Positions 35,596-44,355 are shown, numbered from the stretch's first letter. The stretch: 64,000 nt of DNA from SHVZ01 sp041906305 (GCA_041906305.1 JAYRJL010000005.1:1-64000), one strand, 5' to 3'. Notes: generated from the sequence alone by a model not told the origin. Numbers and translations: made by a program.

Positions 35596-37112
35596 TACAC
35601 CTCCAGCGTCGCATAGAATTCTTCCGGCGCATCGATCTCCTTGAGCTTGCCTCGTTCGATCAGGAGGAAGCGCGTGCCGATGGCGCGGACGAAGCTGCGG
35701 TCGTGCGAGACGATCAGGCAGGTGGCCTCATGCGTCAGGATCTCGGACTCGAGCGTCTCCTGTCCCGGGATGTCGACATGCGTGGTCGGCTCGTCCATCA
35801 GGTAGAAGTTCGGATCGGCGAGACGGAGCGCGAGCAATCCCAGCCGCGCCTTCTGCCCGGGCGAGAACTGCTTGATCTTCTTCTCCTGCCGGTCGACCGG
35901 GAATCCCGCGGCGGCGAGCAGGCTCTTGCTCCGCTGATCGCCCAAGCGGAACGTGCCGGCGATGAAGCCGAACGGCGTCTCCTCGGCCGGCAGCTGCGAC
36001 ATGTGCTGGTCGACATAGGCGAGCACCACCGAGGGGCTGACGCGGAATCCCGGCAGCCCGCTCTCGCCGGCGAGCGCCGCGCGATGGACCAGGCGCACGA
36101 GCTGCGACTTGCCGACGCCGTTCTTCCCCAGCAGCACGACGCGGTCGCCCTGCTTGATGTCGAGCCGGCCGGTCTTGAATAGAGGCGTGCCATCAGGCGT
36201 CGTCACTGTCACGTCGTCGATCCCGACCAGCACCTTCGCATGCGTGCCGCGGTTGGCGAGCCGGATCTCGCCGGCCGAGCGCTCGACGTGAAGCGACTTC
36301 AGGTTCTGCTCGATCCTCTCGGCACGGTCCTTCAGCTGCATCGACTTCTTCTGCAGCAGGTCGCTCTTGCTGTTGATGCCGATGTTCTTGAGCTCGGCGG
36401 CGTTGCGCCGGAGGCGGTCGGCCTCCTTCAGCTCCTTTTCCTGCCGCGCTTCCTCGGCCGCGTCCTCGTCTTCGAGGAGCTTGCGAGCCACGGTGAAAGG
36501 GTGGGCGAAGCTGCGCGAGACATCGGGGCGGAGGAACAGCGTCTTGTTCGTGGCCGCATCGAGGAACTGGCGGTCGTGGCTGGCGATCACCATCGGCACG
36601 CGGCCGGTGGATGCGATCCAGCGCTCGAGCAGCTGGATCTTGGCGAGGTCGAGATGGTTGGTCGGCTCGTCGAGCAGCAGCGCATCCGGCTGCGTGATCC
36701 AGGCGCGCGCGATCAGCATGAGCCGCTGCCAGCCGCCGCTCAGCGCCTTCACGGGGCGGTCGCGCAGTTCCTCCGGCGTCTCGAACTCGTCGAGCACGAC
36801 GCCGACGCGCCATTCCTCGGTCTCGCGCTCCGCCGGCGGCAGCGCGCGGCGCAGCGCCTCGGCCAGCGTGAGGTCGAGGAGGTTCGCCGGCATGTCCTGC
36901 TCGACCATGCCGACCTTGAGCCCGCGCGAGCGCACGATCTCGCCGGTGGTCGGCTCGGCGAGGCCGGCCAGGCATTTCAGCAGCGTGGTCTTGCCGGCGC
37001 CGTTGGCGGCGACGAGGCCGAGGCGATCGGTCTCGCCGATCACCAGGCTCAGCCCGGTGAAGAGAGGGGTGGAGGCAATGACGGAAACGTCGCGGAGACT
37101 GATCGAGCCCAT
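35595..37112 (-). CDS. ABC-F family ATPase
   Basis: 505 residues with two ABC domains and no membrane segment. First domain: Walker A GAGKTT (AANGAGKTTLLK), signature LSGGWQRLMLIARAW, Walker B LLLDEPTNHLDL. The linker is charged (ARQEKELKEADRLRRNAAEL). Second domain: GKNGVGKSQL, FSPGQKARLGLLALRL, FYLMDEPTTHVD. Such proteins act on the ribosome, either as translation factors (EttA/Uup) or in antibiotic protection. The DEPTTHVD variation is noteworthy. Its 5' region contains a possible leader peptide and a hairpin; the ribosome-binding site (AGAAGA) is weak. Confidence 0.92.
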   Translation of the reverse strand: MGSISLRDVSVIASTPLFTGLSLVIGETDRLGLVAANGAGKTTLLKCLAGLAEPTTGEIVRSRGLKVGMVEQDMPANLLDLTLAEALRRALPPAERETEEWRVGVVLDEFETPEELRDRPVKALSGGWQRLMLIARAWITQPDALLLDEPTNHLDLAKIQLLERWIASTGRVPMVIASHDRQFLDAATNKTLFLRPDVSRSFAHPFTVARKLLEDEDAAEEARQEKELKEADRLRRNAAELKNIGINSKSDLLQKKSMQLKDRAERIEQNLKSLHVERSAGEIRLANRGTHAKVLVGIDDVTVTTPDGTPLFKTGRLDIKQGDRVVLLGKNGVGKSQLVRLVHRAALAGESGLPGFRVSPSVVLAYVDQHMSQLPAEETPFGFIAGTFRLGDQRSKSLLAAAGFPVDRQEKKIKQFSPGQKARLGLLALRLADPNFYLMDEPTTHVDIPGQETLESEILTHEATCLIVSHDRSFVRAIGTRFLLIERGKLKEIDAPEEFYATLEV

Positions 37113-37215
37113 GGTCTTCTCATATGGATGACGGCGAAGGACGGTGGGCGGTCGGCGTGGGGGCCGGCACCCGGTGTCGTTCGGGGCAGATCAGGTCGGA
37201 ATGTAAGCGGGAAGC

Positions 37216-37302
37216 TTAGGCCCGGCTGCTCGGCCCCACGACGGCGATGCATCGTGGGGCGGGTACGGGGCCGCGAGTGTGATGATGATCGTGCCGGTCC
37301 AT
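37216..37302 (-). CDS. Possible His-rich leader peptide upstream of the ABC-F gene
   Basis: A 28-codon frame on the minus strand: MDRHDHHHTRGPVPAPRCIA and then VVGPSSRA, ending at 37216. It is preceded by AGGAGGGATGC, one of the best ribosome-binding sites in the window. Four His codons occur in the first eight residues. The last third overlaps a nine-base inverted repeat. It ends 103 bases before the ABC-F start. Some ABC-F genes are controlled by leader-peptide attenuation, so a regulatory role is plausible; it could also be a chance frame. Confidence 0.35.
   Translation of the reverse strand: MDRHDHHHTRGPVPAPRCIAVVGPSSRA
37233..37260. promoter_or_regulatory. Hairpin within the leader region
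   Basis: GCCCCACGA and TCGTGGGGC form a nine-base stem with a 10-base loop. It overlaps the end of the possible leader frame, so ribosome stalling in the leader could open or close it. No T-run follows, so it is not a classic terminator. Confidence 0.4.
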
Positions 37303-37386
37303 GCATCCCTCCTCGCGTTCGGGTTTGAGCGTCGAGCAGGAGAATAAAGGCGACGCCGCCGCGATGCCAGCGCCTCGCCTTTCTTT

Positions 37387-37513
37387 TCCCTCCCCCCGCT
37401 TTCGCGGGGGAGGGTTAGGGAGGGGGGCGGGGTGGCTGGCGCTTCTCTCGCGAACTCCTCGACATCTAGCCCCCCACCCCATCCCTCCCCCGCGTGACGG
37501 GGGGAGGGGGTAA
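37387..37513. repeat. Palindromic C/G-rich repeat, paired unit
   Basis: Two outward-facing modules. The first (37387-37432) is a hairpin CCCTCCCCCCGC/TTTCGCGGGGGAGGG followed by GGTTAGGGAGGGGGGC; the second (37468-37513) begins GCCCCCCACCCCATCC and ends in a hairpin. It lies in the 500-base gap between the ABC-F and fusion genes; the remainder, apart from the leader frame, shows nothing recognisable. Confidence 0.75.
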
Positions 37514-37612
37514 GAAGAGCGGCGTCGCGTGAAAGCACGCCGGCTAGCGCGTGCCGCGTTCTTCGCGTTAGGCTCCTTGTACCCCACCCAATCAAGACGA
37601 CGGAGTTCTAGG

Positions 37613-39328
37613 ATGCCCGACGTGAAGATCGCCGCCCGCGACGGCGGCTCGTTCCAGGCCTACGTCTCGAAGCCCGCTTCCGGCGTCGGCCCCGGCATCC
37701 TGGTCATCCAGGAGATCTTCGGCGTCAACAAGGTGATGCGCGACATCTGCGACGCGTATGCGGCGCAGGGCTATGTCGCGATGTGCCCGGACCTCTTCTG
37801 GCGCCAGGAGCCCGGCATCCAGATCACCGACAAGACCGAGGCCGAGTGGCAGAAGGCGTTCTCGCTCTACAAGGGCTTCGACGAAGCCAAGGGCGTCGAG
37901 GACCTGATCGCGAGCCTCGACGTGCTCCGGAAGACGCCGGGCTGCACCGGCCGCGTCGGCACGGTCGGCTTCTGCCTCGGGGGCAAGCTCGCCTACCTGA
38001 TGGCGACGCGCTCGGACGCCGACTGCAACACCAGCTACTACGGCGTCGCGATCGACGCGGCGCTGAACGAGGCGAGCGCGATCACCAAGCCCTATCTCTG
38101 CCACATCGCCGCCAAGGACAAGTTCGTGCCGGGCGAGGCGCAGGTGAAGATCCGCGAAGCCCTCTCACGCGTGCCGACGGCGACCGTGCATGTCTATGCC
38201 GAGTGCGACCACGCCTTCGCGCGCGTCGGCGGCGAGCACTACGACGCGGCGGCGGCGAAGCTGGCGAACGAGCGCACGGCCGAGTTCTTCAGGAAGAACC
38301 TCGGCGGCGGCCAGGCGGCGGCGGCGAAGAAACCGGCCAAGAGCGCCGGCACCACCACGCACGCGATCCGCATCCATGCGGCAGGCGGGCCTGAGGTGAT
38401 GAAGTGGGAGGAGATCGAGCTCGGCAAGCCGGGCCCGGGCGAGATGCTGATCCGCAACACCGCGGTCGGCCTCAACTACATCGACACCTATCACCGCTCC
38501 GGCCTCTATCCGATCGCCTATCCGTCGGTGATCGGCATGGAAGGCGCCGGCGTGGTCGAGAAGGTCGGGCCGCGCGTGAAGGAGTTCAAGGTCGGCGACC
38601 GCGTCGCCTACGCGCAGCCGATGGGATCCTATGCCGAGCGTCGCATCGTGCCGGCCGACCGCATGGTGAAGATCCCGTCGGGCATCGACGACAAGGTCGC
38701 CGCGGCGATGATGCTGAAGGGCATGACCGCCGAATACCTGCTCCGCCGCACCTACAAGGTGAAGAAGGGCGACACGATCCTGGTGCACGCAGCCGCCGGC
38801 GGCGTCGGGCTCATCCTCTGCCAGTGGGGCAAGGCGCTCGGCGCCAAGGTGATCGGCACGGTGTCGTCCGAAGAGAAAGCCGCCCTCGCGAAGAAGCACG
38901 GCTGCCACTATCCGCTGGTGATCAAGTCCGGCGAGGACTTCTCGAAGAAGGTGCGCGAGCTCACCAAGGGCAAGGGCGTGCCGGTCGTCTATGACGGCGT
39001 CGGCAAGGACACCTTCGCGGCCTCGCTCGACAGCCTGGCGCCGCTCGGCATGTTCGTCTCCTACGGCAACGCCTCGGGCCCGGTCGCGCCCTTCAGCCCG
39101 GCGCTGCTCTCGGCCAAGGGCTCGCTGTTCATGACGCGCCCGACGCTGATGACCTACGTCGCCCAGCGCGACGACCTGGTGAAGTCGGCGAAGGCGCTGT
39201 TCGCGGTGGTCAAGTCGGGCAAGGTCAAGATCCGGATCAACCAGACCTATCCGCTGTCGGAAGCGGTGCAGGCGCATCGCGACCTGGAGAGCCGCAAGAC
39301 CACCGGCTCGACGGTGCTGCTGCCGTAA
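37613..39328 (+). CDS. Fusion of dienelactone hydrolase and NADPH:quinone oxidoreductase
   Basis: 571 residues, one continuous frame. Residues 1-232 are a dienelactone hydrolase: nucleophile C121 in VGFCLGGKLA, D169 in AAKDKFVPGE and H200 in ECDHAFARVGG form the triad. A short Gly/Ala/Lys linker (about 231-248) leads to a complete zeta-crystallin-type quinone reductase (249-571): HAIRIHAAGGPEVMKWEE, NYIDTYHRSGLYP, and the dinucleotide site HAAAGGVGLI at 392-401. Both parts keep their active residues, so a bifunctional enzyme for aromatic or reactive-carbonyl breakdown is possible. CGGAG lies eight bases before ATG 37613. Confidence 0.9.
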   Translation: MPDVKIAARDGGSFQAYVSKPASGVGPGILVIQEIFGVNKVMRDICDAYAAQGYVAMCPDLFWRQEPGIQITDKTEAEWQKAFSLYKGFDEAKGVEDLIASLDVLRKTPGCTGRVGTVGFCLGGKLAYLMATRSDADCNTSYYGVAIDAALNEASAITKPYLCHIAAKDKFVPGEAQVKIREALSRVPTATVHVYAECDHAFARVGGEHYDAAAAKLANERTAEFFRKNLGGGQAAAAKKPAKSAGTTTHAIRIHAAGGPEVMKWEEIELGKPGPGEMLIRNTAVGLNYIDTYHRSGLYPIAYPSVIGMEGAGVVEKVGPRVKEFKVGDRVAYAQPMGSYAERRIVPADRMVKIPSGIDDKVAAAMMLKGMTAEYLLRRTYKVKKGDTILVHAAAGGVGLILCQWGKALGAKVIGTVSSEEKAALAKKHGCHYPLVIKSGEDFSKKVRELTKGKGVPVVYDGVGKDTFAASLDSLAPLGMFVSYGNASGPVAPFSPALLSAKGSLFMTRPTLMTYVAQRDDLVKSAKALFAVVKSGKVKIRINQTYPLSEAVQAHRDLESRKTTGSTVLLP

Positions 39329-39336
39329 AGTCGGGA

Positions 39337-39366
39337 ACCCTCTCCCGCGAAGCGGGGGAGGGGGCT
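39337..39366. repeat. Single palindromic repeat between convergent genes
   Basis: ACCCTCTCCCGCGAAGCGGG plus GGAGGGGGC, a hairpin with GAA loop. It sits between the stops of the fusion gene and the receiver-like gene and may terminate both. Confidence 0.7.
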
Positions 39367-39371
39367 CGATT

Positions 39372-40382
39372 TCAGGCTTCGGCCGGGCGGCGGAAGACGC
39401 TTTCGGCGACCTTGAGCGCGCCGACGATCGACTGGCCGACGCTGCCGCCGTCGTCGAAGATCCGGTAGATGATCGCCGAGCGGATCGCGGTCACGTGCGC
39501 GGTGAGGAAGCGCAGCAGCTTGTCGCTGATCGAGTAGGTGCCGGACGTGTAGTGGTGCAGCGACGTCGCGATCGACGCCATCAGCAGGAAGCCGGCGGTG
39601 GTGGTGTCGACCATCATCGTCTTGGCCGAGCGGTTCATCTTCTTCAGCGTGCTGCCGTTGGCGCCACCCATCAGCGCCGAGAGATCGCTGTCCATCATCG
39701 CCTGCTGCTCGGTGACCTTGCCGAGCAGGCGCTCCTGGATCAGCGGGATGTTGTCGGCGGCGCGCGTCAGATGCTGGCGCAGCAGGAAGTCGCGCATCGT
39801 GGCGCTCGGCGCGTTGGCGAGCCGGAGCTTGAGGTAGTCGAAGATCAGGACGATCGCGTCCTTGCCGACGACATAGTCGGCCGGGTCATCGATGATCTGC
39901 ACCGTCGCCGACTGTGCCATGCGGCGCTCCGATCCGAGCGGCCGCTTGCCGTGGCGCCGGTCGGGACCGAAATAGGACGGGCTGACGATGAAGTTCGGAT
40001 AGTCCGTCATCATCTTCTCGGCGAGAAGCACGAGCTTGCCCTGGTTGAACGGCTTCGGCATCAGGCGGGCGCCCGCCATCACCGCCACCTGCTCCATCTC
40101 GGGCCCGGTGCTCTCGGCCATCAGCACCACGGGCACGTTCGGCCAGAGGCTCCTGGCGTCGCGTCGGATCCAGCGGCTCAGCTTGTCGCCCGGCTCGTCG
40201 GGAAGCTCCTGGCCGACCACCACGAGATCGAAGGGGCCGCTGTCGGTGATCGCCGTGCGCACGTCGGCGCTCAGCCAGTGCTCGACCACGTCGGCCTGGC
40301 GGCGGGTGGTCAACGCATCCTTGACCTGCCTCCGGATCTCGGGGCTCGGGTCGGCGACGAGGAAGCGGAGAGGGGGCGCCAT
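39372..40382 (-). CDS. Receiver-like protein lacking the phosphoacceptor aspartate
   Basis: 336 residues. Residues 1-125 fold like a CheY receiver (RFLVADPSPEIRRQVKDAL; FDLVVVGQELPD; PVVLMAES; MPKPF), but the phosphorylated Asp position is Gly57 (VVVG), the conserved Thr is Ala89, and the acidic pocket has only D11. Lys110 is kept. A motif YFGPDRR at about 137-143 follows, as in other alphaproteobacterial receiver proteins. The C-terminal ~190 residues (LLRQHLTRAADNIPLIQERLL, TTAGFLLMASIATSLHHYTSG) are helical and unassigned. It would act as a phosphorylation-independent protein. Confidence 0.75.
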   Translation of the reverse strand: MAPPLRFLVADPSPEIRRQVKDALTTRRQADVVEHWLSADVRTAITDSGPFDLVVVGQELPDEPGDKLSRWIRRDARSLWPNVPVVLMAESTGPEMEQVAVMAGARLMPKPFNQGKLVLLAEKMMTDYPNFIVSPSYFGPDRRHGKRPLGSERRMAQSATVQIIDDPADYVVGKDAIVLIFDYLKLRLANAPSATMRDFLLRQHLTRAADNIPLIQERLLGKVTEQQAMMDSDLSALMGGANGSTLKKMNRSAKTMMVDTTTAGFLLMASIATSLHHYTSGTYSISDKLLRFLTAHVTAIRSAIIYRIFDDGGSVGQSIVGALKVAESVFRRPAEA

Positions 40383-40448
40383 GGTCTTCCGGTGATCGGC
40401 CTTTTACCGACGGCGTGTGTGCCAGAAAGTTAGAACGATTCCTAGGAC

Positions 40449-40464
40449 TTACTGTGCACAGTAA
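40449..40464. promoter_or_regulatory. Perfect 16-base palindrome TTACTGTGCACAGTAA
   Basis: An uninterrupted palindrome in the 227-base gap between the receiver-like gene and carbonic anhydrase, which are divergent. It resembles an operator for a dimeric repressor and could control either gene. GGAAA-4-TTTCC lies about 60 bases further on. Confidence 0.5.
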
Positions 40465-40609
40465 ATAGGCAACGCGAAGCTTTCAACGGCAATCGGCATC
40501 AGCCTACAGGGAAATTGGTTTCCTGAAGGTTAACGCCCCCTGCTTTCCTGCTGTCCGCTTCTCCTCCGCGGCTTGTCCTCCGGCGCCCTCTCGCGCATAG
40601 ATGCGGCCC

Positions 40610-41242
40610 ATGCCTGCCATCGATCAGCTCGTCTCCGGCTTCAAGGTCTTCAAGGCCCGCTACTACGAGCACCGGCCGGAGCTCTACGAAAACCTGCGCA
40701 CACTGGGGCAGAACCCCGAGGTCATGGTGGTGGCGTGCTCCGACAGCCGCGTCGATCCGGCGATCCTGCTGGGATCGGAGCCGGGCGAGCTGTTCGTGAT
40801 CCGCAACGTCGCCAACCTGATCCCGCCCTACCAGCCGGACGGCAAGCTGCACGGCACGTCGGCCGCGCTCGAGTTCGGCATCCGCGACCTCAAGGTGAAG
40901 CATCTCATCGTGCTCGGCCATTCCGGCTGCGGCGGCATCGAGGCGCTCCGGCGCTGCTGCACCGGCGACCCCTTGCGCGAACGCGAGTTCATCGGCCCCT
41001 GGGTCTCGCTCGGCATGCGCGCCTGCGAGGCGGTGCCGGCCGAAGGCCGCAGCGGCGGCGACAACGGCGCGATCGAACGCGCGGCGATCGAGATCAGCCT
41101 CGAGAACATCGCCACGTTCCCCTGGGTCGCCGACGGCATAGCCGCCGGATCGCTCTCGATCCACGGCTGGTGGTTCGACCTGCAGAAGGGCGCGCTCTGG
41201 GGCTACGACGCGAAGACGAAGAACTTCGCGAAGATGGTGTAA
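40610..41242 (+). CDS. Beta-class carbonic anhydrase
   Basis: 210 residues. Zinc ligands C43, H104 and C107 and the catalytic pair D45-R47 are present (VACSDSRVDP; VLGHSGCGGIEAL). Catalyses CO2 hydration to bicarbonate; cytosolic, with no signal peptide. ATG 40610 (MPAIDQLVSGF) is preferred; ATG 40601 adds three residues. The gene follows the 16-base palindrome and ends at a repeat hairpin. Confidence 0.95.
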   Translation: MPAIDQLVSGFKVFKARYYEHRPELYENLRTLGQNPEVMVVACSDSRVDPAILLGSEPGELFVIRNVANLIPPYQPDGKLHGTSAALEFGIRDLKVKHLIVLGHSGCGGIEALRRCCTGDPLREREFIGPWVSLGMRACEAVPAEGRSGGDNGAIERAAIEISLENIATFPWVADGIAAGSLSIHGWWFDLQKGALWGYDAKTKNFAKMV

Positions 41243-41256
41243 GGCGAGCGCAGCAT

Positions 41257-41297
41257 CGCCCCCCACCCTAACCCTCCCCCACGTCGGGGGGAGGGAA
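41257..41297. repeat. Single palindromic repeat between convergent genes
   Basis: GCCCCCCACCCTAACCC followed by CTCCCCCACGTCGGGGGGAG; arm plus hairpin of the same family. It lies between the carbonic anhydrase and MlrC stops. Confidence 0.75.
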
Positions 41298-41305
41298 CAC
41301 GAACA

Positions 41306-42760
41306 TCACCCCCACGGGTTCGCATCGAGCGGCCAGATCGGGCGCTTCACCTTGGTGTAGGGCACCAAGTGGAAGTTGCGCGGCAAGGCGCCCGGTCCGT
41401 CCATGTAGAGGACGTCGGTCGCGATCTTCGAATACTCGGCGAAGAAATGGTTGGTCGACTTGACCACGACGATCTTGCGCTCGCGTGGATCGACGCCGAG
41501 GTTCGAGAAGAGATCCGGACCCCAGGCCTGCTGGCGGATCGAGATCAGCACGACGGCGATGCCGTCGACCTCGATCGCCGCGGCATCGCCGAGCTGGTGG
41601 ATCGTCGGGCCCTGTGACTGCGTCGCGTCGCGGACGCATTTGATCACCTTCACCTTCGCATCGACCGGCGTGCCCGAGAACGGGCCCATCTTGCCGCCGA
41701 AGCGAAGATCGAACGTGCCGCCCTCGCCGGCGGCGAAGCACATCTTGACCGCGATCGGATCCCAGACCGGCGCGATCGCCGCGTCCCGGATGCCGCGCTC
41801 GAGCATGCGCTTCAGCACGAAGGTCGAGTCCGACGGCGCGCCGCCGCCGGCATTGTCGGCGGGCTCGGCGATCACCACGGGCCCTGAATTCGAGGCAACA
41901 CCCTTGTCGAGCGCCTGGTCGATCGTGAGGAACTCCGGCCGCACCGTGTCGCGGAGCGAGATCAGCTCCTCGCCGAGCTTCTTCGCGAGCTTCGCCGCCT
42001 TCGCCGGATCGTTGTCGGTGTAGACCAGCATCTTGGTGCCGATGTCGGCGACGTCGGCGTAGGGATAGCAATGCACCGGCGAGATCGAGAGCACGCCGTC
42101 CTTGCCCTCCATCGCCTGCACACGGTCGACGAAGCCGCGCATCGGCTGGCGCGAAGTCGGATAGGAGTTGATCATCCGGCAGTCGAACAGCGCCGGCGTC
42201 GGCTTCACCTTCTTCAGCGCGATCTGCTCGGAGATCGCCACCAGCTCCTCGGCGCGCTCGAGATAGTCGGTGTGCGGGAATTCCTTGTAGCAGATGAGCA
42301 GGTCCGCCGACTTCACCATGAGATCGGTCATGTGGCAGTGGGGATCGAGCTCGGAGGAGACCACCACGCCGGGACCGACGATATCGCGCACGCGCTTCAG
42401 CACGTCGCCTTCGCAGTCGTCGTAGCCCTCGGCGACCATCGCGCCATGCAGTCCCAGGATCACCATGTCGACCGGCATCGCCGCCTTCAGCTGGCTGAGG
42501 ATGTCGTCGCGGAGTTCCTCGTAGACCTTCTTCACGACGTTGCCCGCCGGCTGCGCGGACGCGACGAGCCCCTCGATCACCGTCCATCCCTTCTCCTTGC
42601 CGACGCGGCGGAGCACCCAGAGCGGCGAGGAGATGTGCATCGGATGGTTCGGGTGCTTCCCGGGCGGGAAGTAGCTCCGCTCCATGAAGGCTTCCCGGCC
42701 GGTCAGCATCGGCGAGAAGGTGTTGGTCTCCATCGCCAGAGATGCGGTGAAAACGCGCAT
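41306..42760 (-). CDS. M81-family metallopeptidase (MlrC-like)
   Basis: 484 residues. N-terminus METNTFSPMLTGREAF and the metal/active-site segments GLHGAMVAEGYDDCEGD, SELDPHCHMTDLM and EPADNAGGGAPSDSTFVLKRML match the MlrC (microcystinase C/M81) family. The C-terminal half contains GKMGPFSGTPVDAKVKV and KSTNHFFAEYSKIA. Members are thought to cleave peptides or peptide-like metabolites, but few are characterised. No transporter is adjacent. Confidence 0.88.
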   Translation of the reverse strand: MRVFTASLAMETNTFSPMLTGREAFMERSYFPPGKHPNHPMHISSPLWVLRRVGKEKGWTVIEGLVASAQPAGNVVKKVYEELRDDILSQLKAAMPVDMVILGLHGAMVAEGYDDCEGDVLKRVRDIVGPGVVVSSELDPHCHMTDLMVKSADLLICYKEFPHTDYLERAEELVAISEQIALKKVKPTPALFDCRMINSYPTSRQPMRGFVDRVQAMEGKDGVLSISPVHCYPYADVADIGTKMLVYTDNDPAKAAKLAKKLGEELISLRDTVRPEFLTIDQALDKGVASNSGPVVIAEPADNAGGGAPSDSTFVLKRMLERGIRDAAIAPVWDPIAVKMCFAAGEGGTFDLRFGGKMGPFSGTPVDAKVKVIKCVRDATQSQGPTIHQLGDAAAIEVDGIAVVLISIRQQAWGPDLFSNLGVDPRERKIVVVKSTNHFFAEYSKIATDVLYMDGPGALPRNFHLVPYTKVKRPIWPLDANPWG

Positions 42761-42898
42761 GTGCCTTAGCCCCCGTGACCAATTGATGACCGACCCTAGG
42801 CCGCGACGGGGCGCCGCCTCAAGCGGATGCGACCGCCGGCGGGCGCCCGGAACGTCGTGGGGTATCTGGATGCCGCAGAGCTAACGGCCTGAAAAGGC

Positions 42899-42973
<75 letters not shown>

Positions 42974-43106
42974 GACCGTCGCTTGAGCGGCGCGGAACAT
43001 ACTCACAAGGGTCCGGTTCGGCAACTGTTCCGGCTTGGCAGTCCGGGAGGGGAGGCGTAGCCTTTTCGGGTCGAGGAATTCACGCCAACCATCAGGAGGC
43101 AAGGGA

Positions 43107-43274
43107 ATGCCCACGACGCATAACCTCGAAGATTTGAAGGCACAGCATGCCCGGCTCGAGCACGAGCTCGAGCAGGCGAACTCCCGTCCTCATCCGGACG
43201 ACCAAGTGGTCGCGGATCTGAAGCGCCAGAAGCTGAAGATCAAGGACGAGATCGCGGAGATGACGCGACACTGA
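43107..43274 (+). CDS. DUF465/YdcH-family small protein
   Basis: 55 residues. A helical hairpin: LEDLKAQHARLEHELEQA, a Pro-containing turn (SRPHPDD) and VVADLKRQKLKIKDEIAEM, the YdcH/DUF465 pattern. Function unknown. ATG 43107 has AGGAGG upstream. Convergent with the LysR-type gene. Confidence 0.85.
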   Translation: MPTTHNLEDLKAQHARLEHELEQANSRPHPDDQVVADLKRQKLKIKDEIAEMTRH

Positions 43275-43297
43275 CGCTCTAGAAGCGCCGCCCCAAA

Positions 43298-44239
43298 TCA
43301 GGCCGCGCCTCGTGCCCGGGACCGGGTGCGGGGCGCGTTCGTTTTTTCGGCCTCCATCTTCGCCGCCTCCTCCAGGATCCAGCCGCGGAAGGCGGCGATC
43401 TTGGGCTCTTCGGCACGGCCGGTCGGGCAGACGAGGTGATAGGCGTCCTCGGTCTGGATGTAGATGTCGAAGGGCTGGATCAGCCGCCCCGACTCCAGCT
43501 CCTCGGCGAAGTACTCGGGCGGGCCCAGCGCCACGCCGAGGCCTTCCGCCGCCGCCGCCACCGCCATCTGGGTGGTGTCGAACTCGACGAGCCGGCGCGA
43601 CGGCCGCCAGCTGCAGCCCGCGGCCTTGAACCACGCCCGCCAGTCGAGCACGTCGTCGTTCTCTGCGAGCAGCGGCAGCAGCTGCAGGTCGCTCGGCTGC
43701 GACAGGCTCTGGCCCTTGGCCAGCTTCGGGCTCAGGAGCGGCGTGTAGACCGGGCGGATCACCTTCCAGGAATCCAGGCCCGGCCATTCGCCGTGGCCGT
43801 AGCGGATCGCGATGTCGACGTCCTCGCGCGCGAAGTCGACCAGCCGGTCGGTCGTGGTCAGCTTCACGTCGATCTCGGGATGCGCCTTGAGGAACCCGCC
43901 GAGCCGCGGCACCAGCCAGCGGGCGGCGAAGGAGAAGGTGAGGCTGAGCGTCAGCACGCCGCTGTCGCCGCGGGTCTGCACCTTCTGCACCGCCTCGGCC
44001 AGGCGGTCGAAGCCGTCGCGCACGCCCGGCCACAGGAGCTGGCCGGCGTCGGTCAGGAGCAGGCGGCGCGTCAGCCGCCGGAAAAGCGGCTGGCCCAGCT
44101 GGTCCTCGAGCAGCTTCACCTGGTGGCTGATCGCCGCCTGGGTGACGCCGAGCTCGGCGGCGGCGCGGGTGAAGCTCAGATGGCGCGCCGCCGCCTCGAA
44201 GGCGCGGAGCGCGGACAGGGGCGGCAGGCGACGGCTCAT
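43298..44239 (-). CDS. LysR-family (GcvA-like) transcriptional regulator
   Basis: 313 residues. N-terminal winged helix-turn-helix: PPLSALRAFEAAARHLSFTRAAAELGVTQAAISHQVKLLE, followed by the substrate-binding fold (FAARWLVPRLGGFLKAHPEIDV; DIAIRYGHGEWPG), typical of GcvA-like members. ATG 44239 puts MSRRLPPL first; ATG 44257 is an alternative. The regulator is divergent to an OsmC gene, with a 116-base gap that should contain both promoters; OsmC is the likely target. Confidence 0.92.
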   Translation of the reverse strand: MSRRLPPLSALRAFEAAARHLSFTRAAAELGVTQAAISHQVKLLEDQLGQPLFRRLTRRLLLTDAGQLLWPGVRDGFDRLAEAVQKVQTRGDSGVLTLSLTFSFAARWLVPRLGGFLKAHPEIDVKLTTTDRLVDFAREDVDIAIRYGHGEWPGLDSWKVIRPVYTPLLSPKLAKGQSLSQPSDLQLLPLLAENDDVLDWRAWFKAAGCSWRPSRRLVEFDTTQMAVAAAAEGLGVALGPPEYFAEELESGRLIQPFDIYIQTEDAYHLVCPTGRAEEPKIAAFRGWILEEAAKMEAEKTNAPRTRSRARGAA

Positions 44240-44355
44240 GGCGGCCGAACTATGCATTAGTTCTGCTCATCGACGCAATGCGCAAATCTCATTTGTCCGG
44301 ATTGTCCCCTCGCCGCAGGTTGGCCGCCCATAGCGACACCAGCGGAGATGTGGTC

